Shown here piece by piece: positions 51,254-58,274 of a stretch of DNA of 58,274 nucleotides (position 1 is the stretch's first letter; each line of letters begins with the position of its first letter). Made by a program: the position numbers and the translations under genes. The notes under the pieces were generated by a model. It saw nothing but the letters and a program-made list of their open reading frames with translations. It searched no databases and was not told the origin of the DNA. The DNA is from Andeanibacterium sp036384795 (GTDB taxonomy: Bacteria; Pseudomonadota; Alphaproteobacteria; Sphingomonadales; Sphingomonadaceae). Location of the stretch: contig DASVLP010000018.1 in NCBI GenBank assembly GCA_036384795.1, positions 1-58,274 on the forward strand. Direction: 5' to 3'.

Positions 51254-51255
51254 TC

Positions 51256-51717
51256 GTGAATAAATCGCTTCTCATCGCCGCTCTCGCGGTTCTCGCGGCA
51301 GGCGCTTCGGCGCAGGCGGCCGACAGCAAGCCAGCTTCCAAGCCCGCGGCAGCCCCTGCGCAGGCTCAGCCTGCGGCGGGCAAGCCGACGCCCGAGCAAA
51401 TCGCCGACATCGAGCGTGCCGCCCACATCTGGCAGGCCTTCAACGTGGTGATGGAGTCGAAGGACGCCACGGTTCCTGTGAAGAACGCGCTGCTGGCGTG
51501 CCTCTACAACAACAAGCTTTCGACGATCAGCGTCGCTGCCGGCAAAGTGTTCGCCGCCAACCCGAACATGAAGGAAGACAATATCGACGATGTCTTCCAT
51601 GCCGCCGGTGGCGTATGCGGGCTCGGCTTCAAGAAACCCGAGGGCACCGCCGGTGCAGCACCGGCCATCGCTCCGAAGGCTCCCGCACCTGCTCCGAAGA
51701 CGTCCAGCGGTCACTAA
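51256..51717 (+). CDS. Exported Ala/Pro-rich protein of unknown function
   Basis: The 153-residue product has a signal peptide (NKSLLIAALAVLAAGASAQA). An Ala/Pro/Lys-rich linker follows, then a helical domain with ADIERAAHIWQAFNVVMESK, KNALLACLYNNKLSTISVAAG, and VFHAAGGVCGLG; two cysteines could pair. A low-complexity Pro/Ala tail ends it. GTG at 51256 is preferred, although a TTG at 51250 overlapping the efp stop is possible. It appears to be co-transcribed with efp. Confidence 0.72.
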   Translation: MNKSLLIAALAVLAAGASAQAADSKPASKPAAAPAQAQPAAGKPTPEQIADIERAAHIWQAFNVVMESKDATVPVKNALLACLYNNKLSTISVAAGKVFAANPNMKEDNIDDVFHAAGGVCGLGFKKPEGTAGAAPAIAPKAPAPAPKTSSGH

Positions 51718-51769
51718 AGCCGCTCACAACGTGGCGCGCGCACCTGCCCCGACAAGAACGGATTGCTGA

Positions 51770-52588
51770 ATGGCTTTATCGGCTCTCATCCGAGTGATGG
51801 AACGCGCCGCGCGCAAAGCGGGCGGCCGCCTGCGGCGCGATTTCGGCGAGGTCGAGCATTTGCAGGTCAGCCGCAAGGGGCCTTCCGACTTCGTGTCGAA
51901 GGCCGATCGCGCGGCCGAGCGGACGATCTACGACGAACTGTTGCAGGCGCGCCCCGACTGGGGCTTCTTCATGGAAGAAGCCGGCGAGATCAAAGGCGAT
52001 CCCACCAAACCCCGCTGGGTGGTCGACCCGCTCGACGGGACCAGCAATTTTCTCCATGGCATCCCCCATTTCGCGATTTCGATCGCGGCGCAGGAGCCGA
52101 AGCCGGACGGCTCGGGTTGGGGCGAGGTGACCGCCGCGGTGGTCTACCAGCCGATCACCGACGAGACGTTCTGGGCCGAGAAAAGCGCGGGCGCGTGGCT
52201 GCAGTCGGCGCGTCTGCGGGTCTCGGCGCGGCGGAACCTGAGCGACGCGCTGATCGCGACCGGGATGCCTTACCAAGGTCACGGAGATTTCGGTTCGTGG
52301 ACGCGGATATTCGCAGCGATCGGGCCGCAGGTGGCCGGGGTGCGTCGTTTCGGCGCAGCGTCGCTCGATCTCGCATGGGTCGCCGCGGGCCGCTTCGACG
52401 GCTTCTGGGAAACCGATCTCGCTCCGTGGGACACTGCTGCCGGTTGCCTGCTGGTACGCGAGGCCGGCGGTTTCGTCAGCGATTTCCGCGGCCGCTCGCT
52501 GCCGATCTGCGATGCCCAGGTGCTGGCGGGGAACGATCCGCTGCATTCGCGGCTGCACAAACTGGTCGCCGAAGCCCTGAGAACCTGA
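51770..52588 (+). CDS. Inositol monophosphatase family protein
   Basis: The 272-residue Mg-dependent phosphatase has the three family metal motifs: the Glu pair in FMEEAGEI, WVVDPLDGTSNFLHGIPHFA, and WDTAAGCLLVREAGG near the C-terminus. PSDFVSKADRAAERTIYDEL is the lithium-sensitive domain start. Members hydrolyse inositol phosphates, fructose-1,6-bisphosphate or related compounds, and SuhB also helps rRNA antitermination; which applies is not shown. tRNA-Leu follows. Confidence 0.92.
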   Translation: MALSALIRVMERAARKAGGRLRRDFGEVEHLQVSRKGPSDFVSKADRAAERTIYDELLQARPDWGFFMEEAGEIKGDPTKPRWVVDPLDGTSNFLHGIPHFAISIAAQEPKPDGSGWGEVTAAVVYQPITDETFWAEKSAGAWLQSARLRVSARRNLSDALIATGMPYQGHGDFGSWTRIFAAIGPQVAGVRRFGAASLDLAWVAAGRFDGFWETDLAPWDTAAGCLLVREAGGFVSDFRGRSLPICDAQVLAGNDPLHSRLHKLVAEALRT

Positions 52589-52652
52589 AAGCATTGCAGA
52601 GCTTGAAGCGTTGCTGCCGCACGGCTAAGCCGCGCGCGCAGCCCGGCGGCGG

Positions 52653-52737
52653 GCCCCTGTGGCGGAATTGGTAGACGCGCTCGACTCAAAATCGAGTTCT
52701 TCCGAGAGTGCCGGTTCGAGTCCGGCCAGGGGCACCA
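52653..52737 (+). tRNA. tRNA-Leu(CAA)
   Basis: The 85-nt class II tRNA has a long variable arm and an encoded CCA. The acceptor stem GCCCCTG pairs with CAGGGGC. The anticodon stem CTCGA/TCGAG encloses CTCAAAA, giving anticodon CAA for codon TTG. The T loop is GGTTCGAGTCC. A TTGAAG-N17-TAAGCC pair (52603-52631) is a possible promoter. Confidence 0.97.
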
Positions 52738-52873
52738 GGGCTGAGAATGGGCGTGATCCGGCGCCGATGGGCTGGAGCGTCTCGTGCTTGCGCCAAATAA
52801 ACTTGGGTTAACAGGAACGCGGCGCGGAGCCGTGGCGTTGTCGCTCCAATCGGCAGATTCAGGAGCACTGCAC

Positions 52874-53266
52874 ATGGCAGAACAAGTTTATAGCGAGGAA
52901 CCGGTAGTGGCCCGGCCGCAAGCCGCCGTTCCTCCGTCGACCGTCGTTGTCACCGACCGGCCGCGATCCAGTGGGGTCGGATGGATTGCGGCGATCGTCA
53001 TTCTGCTCGCGATCCTGGTCGCCATCTGGGCGTTCATCGGCATCGGCCAGGGCAACCGCGACAGCGATCTGGCCAAGGACAACGCGCTCACGCAAGCAGC
53101 GGACAAAGTCGGCAATGCGGCTGACAAAGTCGGCGACGCGGCAGGCAAAGTGGGATCCTCCGTTGAAAGCGGCGCCAAATCGGCCGCCGACAAGGCCTCG
53201 GATACCGCGGTCACGGTCACTACCGGCAGCTCGCAGGCGCCGGCCGACAATTCGTCGGGGGATTAA
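52874..53266 (+). CDS. Small membrane protein with LEA-like repeats
   Basis: The 130-residue protein has a cytoplasmic Val/Pro-rich N-terminus, one membrane helix (GWIAAIVILLAILVAIWAFI), and an extracytoplasmic tail of 7-residue units (ADKVGNA, ADKVGDA, AGKVGSS) followed by SGAKSAADKASDTAV. Such Ala/Lys/Asp repeats recall LEA or YtxH-like envelope stress proteins. Function is unknown. AGGAG eight bases before the ATG decides the start. Confidence 0.75.
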   Translation: MAEQVYSEEPVVARPQAAVPPSTVVVTDRPRSSGVGWIAAIVILLAILVAIWAFIGIGQGNRDSDLAKDNALTQAADKVGNAADKVGDAAGKVGSSVESGAKSAADKASDTAVTVTTGSSQAPADNSSGD

Positions 53267-53355
53267 CCCCCAGTCAACCTTGCAGACGCACGATTTCCGA
53301 GCGTTCGATGCGAGGCTGTAAAGTTTACCGACATTTCATTTCTGCGCGCTAACCC

Positions 53356-53382
53356 GTCGGCGTCCAGTTGCTGGACGCTGAC
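53356..53382. promoter_or_regulatory. Inverted repeat upstream of exopolysaccharide glycosyltransferase
   Basis: The arms GTCGGCGTCCAG and CTGGACGCTGAC (12 bp each, one mismatch) flank a TTG loop and end 11 bases before the ATG. GGAG of the ribosome binding site lies just downstream. It may be an operator or an RNA hairpin controlling translation. Confidence 0.5.
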
Positions 53383-53393
53383 CGGTTGGAGCG

Positions 53394-54779
53394 ATGATCC
53401 GTCTCTTCAAGCATTACATCCCGCATGCGGTATTGCTGCTCGGGCTGTTCGACTTCGCGCTGCTGATCGCGGCAGGCGAGCTCGCCTGGCAGTTGCGCGC
53501 GGAACAGATCGGCATCGACCCCGGCTTGTTCGGCGATCGCTGGATCGTGCTGATCGGGGCCGCGGTGGTCGTGCTCACCGCGATGATCGCGGTCGGCGTC
53601 TATGGCTCGGATTCACTTCGCTCGATGCGGTTCGCCTGCGCGCGTTTACTCGTTGCCGTAAGTCTGGGCATCATCACCCTGACTTTCATCGACTTTCTTT
53701 TGCCGGAACGAACCTTCTGGCGCTCGACGCTGGCGTACGCGATGGGCCTTTCGATCGCGCTGCTGATCGCCAATCGGCTGCTGGTCGGCGGCATCCTCGG
53801 CGCATCGGCGTTCCGGCGCCGGGTGCTGGTGTTGGGTTCCGGTTTACGCGCGCAGCGCCTCAGGGCGCTCGGCGAGCGGCCAGAAAGCGGTTTCGCGATC
53901 GTCGGCTACATCGCGATGAACGAGGGCGACAAGCACGTCGAGGAAGCGATTCCGCGCTCGGCGATCCACGATCTCAACCGCTTCGTCGAAAACCTCGGCG
54001 TCAGCGAAGTGGTGCTCGCACTGGAGGAACGGCGCAACGCGCTGCCCTTGAAGGACTTGTTGCGGATCAAGACCGCCGGCGTCCACGTGAACGATTTCTC
54101 GAGCTTCCTCGAGCGTGAGACCGGGCGGGTCGATCTCGACACGGTCAACCCGAGCTGGCTGATCTTCTCCGATGGGTTTTCCTCCGGTCGCGCGGTATCG
54201 AGCGCGGCCAAGCGCATTTTCGACGTCACTGCGAGCAGCCTGCTGCTGCTGGGCACCTTTCCCCTGATTGCGCTGTTCGCGCTGCTGGTGAAGCTCGACA
54301 GCAGGGGGCCGGCGTTCTTCCGGCAGACCCGGGTCGGCCTGTTCGGCGTGCCGTTCGAGCTGATCAAGCTGCGCTCGATGCGCACGGATGCCGAAGCGCA
54401 GGGCGCGCAGTGGGCGAAGAAGGACGATCCGCGCGTCACCCGCGTGGGCCGGCTGATCCGCAAGCTGCGCATCGATGAGCTGCCGCAGGCCTGGAGCGTG
54501 CTGAAAGGCGAGATGAGCTTTGTCGGTCCGCGGCCCGAACGGCCTCAGTTCGTCGAGGATCTTGAGGACAAGCTGCCCTATTATGCCGAGCGCCACATGG
54601 TGAAGCCGGGAATCACCGGCTGGGCGCAGATCAACTATCCGTACGGCGCATCGATCGAGGATTCGCGTCACAAGCTCGAATACGATCTCTACTATGCGAA
54701 GAACTACACGCCGTTCCTCGATCTCCTGATCCTACTGCAGACCTTGCGCGTGGTGCTGTGGCACGAGGGTGCGCGCTGA
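53394..54779 (+). CDS. XrtA/PEP-CTERM-associated polyprenyl-phosphate sugar transferase
   Basis: The 461-residue membrane enzyme starts exopolysaccharide repeat synthesis by moving a sugar phosphate to the lipid carrier. It has four to five N-terminal membrane helices, a CoA-binding-like domain (RVLVLGSGLRAQRLR), and a fifth helix. The bacterial sugar transferase domain follows, with KRIFDVTASSLLLLGTFPLI, KLRSMRTDAEAQGAQWAKKD, RLIRKLRIDELPQAWSVL, FVGPRPERPQFVE and KPGITGWAQINY. It fits the TIGR03013 group. Its stop overlaps the prsK start (TGATG). Confidence 0.93.
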   Translation: MIRLFKHYIPHAVLLLGLFDFALLIAAGELAWQLRAEQIGIDPGLFGDRWIVLIGAAVVVLTAMIAVGVYGSDSLRSMRFACARLLVAVSLGIITLTFIDFLLPERTFWRSTLAYAMGLSIALLIANRLLVGGILGASAFRRRVLVLGSGLRAQRLRALGERPESGFAIVGYIAMNEGDKHVEEAIPRSAIHDLNRFVENLGVSEVVLALEERRNALPLKDLLRIKTAGVHVNDFSSFLERETGRVDLDTVNPSWLIFSDGFSSGRAVSSAAKRIFDVTASSLLLLGTFPLIALFALLVKLDSRGPAFFRQTRVGLFGVPFELIKLRSMRTDAEAQGAQWAKKDDPRVTRVGRLIRKLRIDELPQAWSVLKGEMSFVGPRPERPQFVEDLEDKLPYYAERHMVKPGITGWAQINYPYGASIEDSRHKLEYDLYYAKNYTPFLDLLILLQTLRVVLWHEGAR

Positions 54780-56914
54780 TGGGCTGGCAATTCGCCGCGA
54801 TCCTGGTGACGGCGCTCTACCTCGCGAGCGCGACCGTGCAGCTGGTCTGCGCCGCCTGGCTCTATGCCCGGCGCGAGCGTTTCGGGCCGGCGGGCGAGGC
54901 GATCGTCGCCTCGCTGGTGCTCTCCGCGTTGTGGTGTCTTGCGGTCGTGTCGCTGGGCGACGGCAACCCCGGGACGCAGATGTTCCTCAGCCTGTCGTAC
55001 TTGAGCTGGCTGTGGACGCTCTACCGGCTGTTCGCCAACGACGGGCGCCATAACAGCGTCCGCCCGATCCGGCCGGTGGTGCTGGCGCTCGGCTTTGTCG
55101 AATTGCTCCAACTCCTGCTGGTCCCGCTGGCGGTCCGCCTGGCGGACAACCCGGCGGTGCCTGCGATGCTGTTCCAGCTTTCCTCGACTTTGCGGCTGCT
55201 CGCATCGGTCGGCGCGCTGGTGCTGGTCCACAACCTCTACGTGGGCGCATCGCCCGCGGGGCGCCAGACGTTGCGCCTGCCCGCCGTAGCGATCGGGCTG
55301 ATGTGGCTCTACGATCTCAACTTCTACACCGTCGCGTATCTCTCCGACGCGATCCCGGAAACCTTGGCGCAGCTGCGCGGCGGGGTGATGCTGGTCATCG
55401 CCGCGCTGTTCGCGCTCGCGGCCACGAGCAAGGACGGCGAATTGCGCCTGCGGCCGTCGCGCTCGGTCGCGTTCCAGTCGGTCTCGCTGCTGGTGATCGG
55501 GGCCTATCTCGTCGCAATGGTGCTGATCGCGCAGGGCCTGACTTACGTCGGCAGCGATTACGTGCGGTTGATCCAGGTGGTGTTCGTCGTCGCCGCGAGC
55601 GCGCTGGCGTTGGTCATCCTGCCTTCGCCGAAGCTGCGCAGCTGGCTGCGGGTGGTGATGGCCAAGCACTTATTCCAGCACCGCTACGACTATCGCGCGG
55701 AGTGGCTGCGCTTCACCCAGACGATCGCCTGGGGCGGGGAGCAGGTGATGCCGCTGCACGAACGCGTTGTGCGGGCGCTGGCGGACATCACCGACAGCTC
55801 GGCGGGGCTGCTGCTCACGCCGCGCGAGGACGGCGGGCTGGTGCTCGATTCGCGCTGGCAATGGCCCGAAGCCGAAGTCCCCGCCGAAGCCCTGCCGGCC
55901 GAAGCCGCCCGCTTCTTCGAGCGCGAGCAGTTCATCCTCGACCTCGACGAGCTGATGGTCACCGGCGACAAGCGCGGAGAGGGGGAATACGTCCCCGAAT
56001 GGCTGCGCAACGAGCGCCGCGCGTGGGCGGTGGTGCCCCTGGTCCATTACCAGCGCCTGGTCGGCCTGGTGGTGCTCGCGCGCCCGGCGATCGTGCGCAA
56101 GCTCGATTGGGAAGATTTCGACCTTCTGCGCATCGTCGGCCGCCAGCTCGCGAGCTACCTTGCCGAGCAGGCCGGGCAGGAGGCGCTCGGCGAAGCGCAT
56201 AAGTTCGACGAGTTCAACCGCCGCATCGCGTTCGTGATGCACGACATCAAGAACCTCGCGAGCCAGCTCTCGCTGCTCGCGCGCAACGCCGAAAAGCATG
56301 CCGACAACCCGGAATTCCGGGCGGACATGCTGGTCACATTGCGCAACAGCGCCGACAAGTTGAACGGCCTGCTCGCCCGGCTCGGGCGCTATGGGCCGGG
56401 CGGCGGCGAAGTGCTCGACGAGCTCGACGCGGTCGATGCGGTCGAGCGGCTGATCGCCCGTTACGCTTCCGCGCACCCGGTGCTGCTCGCCGAGCGCCAG
56501 CGCTGCACGGTGATGGCGAACCCGGATTCGCTCGAGCAGGCGCTGGTTCACCTGGTCCAGAACGCGATCGATGCGAGCGAGCCCGACGCACCGGTGCTGA
56601 TCAACGTTACCGCCGATCGGCCGTACTGCCGGATCGAGATCGTCGACGCGGGGGTCGGGATGAGCGCCGAATTCATCCGCTCGCGGCTGTTCAAGCCGTT
56701 CCATTCTTCCAAGCCCAACGGCTTCGGCATCGGCGCGTTCGAAGCGCGCGAGCTGATCCGCGCGATGCATGGCCGTCTGGACGTCGAAAGCCGCGAAGGG
56801 CTGGGGACCCGCTTCATCGTCCGCCTGCCGCTCGCCGCCGCCGCCGGGCTGTTCGAGGAACGCGGCGACAAACCGGGGCGTGAAGCCGCCCCCGACAATA
56901 CCGAGGTAGCGTAA
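54779..56914 (+). CDS. prsK: XrtA/PEP-CTERM system histidine kinase PrsK
   Basis: PrsK senses an unknown signal and phosphorylates PrsR. The 711-residue protein has about eight membrane helices in the first 300 residues and a GAF-like domain (about 310-460, ADITDSSAGLLLTP...AVVPLVHYQRLVGLVVLARP). H488 lies in FVMHDIKNLASQLSLLARNA, and the ATPase domain has QALVHLVQNAIDASEPDAP, DAGVGMSAEFIRSRLFKPF and GFGIGAFEARELIRAM. It is translationally coupled at both ends: TGATG with the sugar transferase and TAATG with prsR. Confidence 0.94.
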   Translation: MGWQFAAILVTALYLASATVQLVCAAWLYARRERFGPAGEAIVASLVLSALWCLAVVSLGDGNPGTQMFLSLSYLSWLWTLYRLFANDGRHNSVRPIRPVVLALGFVELLQLLLVPLAVRLADNPAVPAMLFQLSSTLRLLASVGALVLVHNLYVGASPAGRQTLRLPAVAIGLMWLYDLNFYTVAYLSDAIPETLAQLRGGVMLVIAALFALAATSKDGELRLRPSRSVAFQSVSLLVIGAYLVAMVLIAQGLTYVGSDYVRLIQVVFVVAASALALVILPSPKLRSWLRVVMAKHLFQHRYDYRAEWLRFTQTIAWGGEQVMPLHERVVRALADITDSSAGLLLTPREDGGLVLDSRWQWPEAEVPAEALPAEAARFFEREQFILDLDELMVTGDKRGEGEYVPEWLRNERRAWAVVPLVHYQRLVGLVVLARPAIVRKLDWEDFDLLRIVGRQLASYLAEQAGQEALGEAHKFDEFNRRIAFVMHDIKNLASQLSLLARNAEKHADNPEFRADMLVTLRNSADKLNGLLARLGRYGPGGGEVLDELDAVDAVERLIARYASAHPVLLAERQRCTVMANPDSLEQALVHLVQNAIDASEPDAPVLINVTADRPYCRIEIVDAGVGMSAEFIRSRLFKPFHSSKPNGFGIGAFEARELIRAMHGRLDVESREGLGTRFIVRLPLAAAAGLFEERGDKPGREAAPDNTEVA

Positions 56915-58274
56915 ATGGCCGACCACAAACCCAAGCTCCTGATCGTCGAGGACGACGAGGGGCTGCAGGCGCAGCTCAAGTGGGCCTACGACGATTTCGA
57001 GGTGACGATCGTCGGCGACCGCGCTGCCGCGATCGCTGCGCTGCGGGCCGAGGAGCCGCCGGTGGTCACGCTCGATCTCGGCCTGCCGCCCGATCCCGAC
57101 GGGACCAGCGAAGGCTTCGCGGTGCTGGAGCAGATCATGGGGATCAAGCCGGACACCAAGGTGATCGTGGCGACCGGGCACGGCGCGCGGGAAAGCGCGC
57201 TGACCGCGATCGAGCGCGGCGCTTACGACTTCTACCAGAAGCCGGTCGACATCGAGCAGCTCGGCCTGATCGTGCGCCGCGCGTTCGCGCTGCACCAGAT
57301 CGAGGAAGAGAACCGCGCCTTGCAGAGCCGCGCCGGCGAGGGCAACACGGTGCTCGGCGGCCTGATCACCGCCGCGCCCGAAATGGTCCGCGTCGCGCGC
57401 ACGATCGAGCGGGTGGCGAACACCAACGTCTCGGTGATGCTGCTCGGCGCGAGCGGCACGGGCAAGGAGCTGCTGGCCCGGGGTCTGCATGACGCGAGCG
57501 ATCGCCGCGGCGGCGCATTCGTCGCGATCAACTGCGCGGCGATCCCCGAGAACCTGCTCGAAAGCGAGCTGTTCGGCCATGAGAAGGGCGCGTTCACCGG
57601 CGCGGTCAAGACCACCGAAGGCAAGATCGAACAGGCCAACGGCGGCACCTTGTTCCTCGACGAAGTCGGCGACATCCCGCTGCCGCTGCAGGTCAAGCTG
57701 CTGCGCTTCCTGCAGGAGCGCACGATCGAGCGGATCGGCGGGAGGAAATCGATCGACGTCGACACCCGGATCGTCTGCGCCACCCATCAGGATTTGGAGG
57801 CGATGATCGCCGACGGCCGCTTCCGCGAGGACTTGTTCTACCGTCTGGCGGAAATCGTGGTGAAGATCCCTTCGCTTGCCGAACGGCCGGGCGACGCGAC
57901 CCTGCTCGCCAAGGCGTTCCTCAAGCGCTTCGCCAAGGAAATGAACCCCAGCGTGAAGGGTTTCGCGGCCGACGCGCTCGCCGCGATCGACGGGTGGGGC
58001 TGGCCGGGCAACGTGCGCGAGCTCGAGAACCGGGTGAAGCGCGCGGTAATCATGGCCGACGGCAAGCTGATCGGCGCGGCCGATCTCGATCTGGACGGCG
58101 GCGAGGACGAAGACGCGCACCCGCTCAACCTCAAGAGCGCGCGCGAGGAAACCGACCGCAAGGTGATCCGCCACGCGTTGGCGAGGAGCGAAGGCAATAT
58201 CTCGAACACCGCCAAGCTGCTCGGGATCAGCCGGCCGACGCTCTACGATCTCCTGAAGCAGTATGACCTCCACG
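56914..58274 (+). CDS. prsR: XrtA/PEP-CTERM response regulator PrsR (sigma54 activator), 3' end outside window
   Basis: The frame is open to the window end and gives 453 residues. A receiver domain has D54 in VTLDLGLPPD as the phosphorylation site. The AAA+ domain has Walker A GASGTGKE (178-185), the sigma54 contact GAFTGA (225-230), GGTLFLDEVGDIPLPLQVKLL, and REDLFYRL. A Fis-type helix-turn-helix (GNISNTAKLLGISRPTLYDLL) runs to the edge. It should activate sigma54 promoters of exopolysaccharide and PEP-CTERM genes. The start shares one base with the prsK stop. Confidence 0.94.

Noticed and set aside
55670..58273. Open frame of 867 codons on the minus strand opposite prsK/prsR
   Set aside because: It is a GC-rich shadow of the real genes. 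Its composition is Arg/Ala/Asp/His-rich with no family motif, and the plus strand carries clear kinase and regulator domains.

Overview
The window is a gene-dense, GC-rich chromosomal segment. It most likely comes from a sphingomonad (Alphaproteobacteria, order Sphingomonadales). The pointers are the DUF2842 protein, the zapA - 6S RNA - 5-formyl-THF cyclo-ligase block, the tkt-gap-pgk-class I aldolase cluster, the XrtA/PEP-CTERM exopolysaccharide genes (sugar transferase, PrsK, PrsR), and the G+C-rich palindromic intergenic repeats. Nothing looks plasmid- or phage-like. This assignment is inference from gene content; no 16S gene is present.

Layout. 1-9 kb: the 3' part of ligA, a CBS-domain protein, an MFS transporter, a translationally coupled pair (B3-type metallo-beta-lactamase fold protein and prmA) on the minus strand, then sdhC-sdhD-sdhA. 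A ParDE-like toxin-antitoxin (TA) module stands where sdhB would be expected. 9-18 kb: a secreted HExxH protein, a DUF202 protein coupled to an SLC13-type anion transporter, a VOC protein and an FMN 2-hydroxyacid oxidase, a BlaI/BlaR1-like pair with two operator repeats, 3-hydroxybutyrate dehydrogenase and a second TA module. 18-30 kb: guaB and an RsmB-like methyltransferase, a TPR protein, an HSL-type hydrolase with rppH, korA-korB, a frameshifted GxxExxY gene flanked by inverted repeats, a YdjM-like protein, a cyclopropane fatty acid synthase-like enzyme, and a PilZ protein. 30-40 kb: purF and an SDR, two L,D-transpeptidases, tRNA-Pro, thyA, and the branched-chain 2-oxoacid dehydrogenase E1a-E1b-E2 operon. 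The E2 gene carries a repeat element inserted in frame. 40-53 kb: tRNA-Asp, cyclo-ligase, 6S RNA, zapA, then tkt-gap-pgk-fba with a third TA module (MazF-like) between pgk and fba, thiE, efp, an inositol monophosphatase family protein and tRNA-Leu. 53-58 kb: the exopolysaccharide sugar transferase followed by the PrsK/PrsR two-component pair, with PrsR cut by the window end.

Themes. Many neighbouring genes overlap by one or four bases (ATGA, GTGA, TTGA, TGATG, TAATG), so translational coupling is the rule. Three small TA modules sit beside central carbon genes, each with an inverted repeat just upstream of the antitoxin. Several families of G+C-rich composite palindromes occur between genes, and one lies inside a coding sequence. 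The most unusual items are the repeat-derived segment in the E2 linker, the inverted-repeat-bounded GxxExxY element, and the Trp-rich tail that replaces a penicillin sensor on the BlaR1-like protease.
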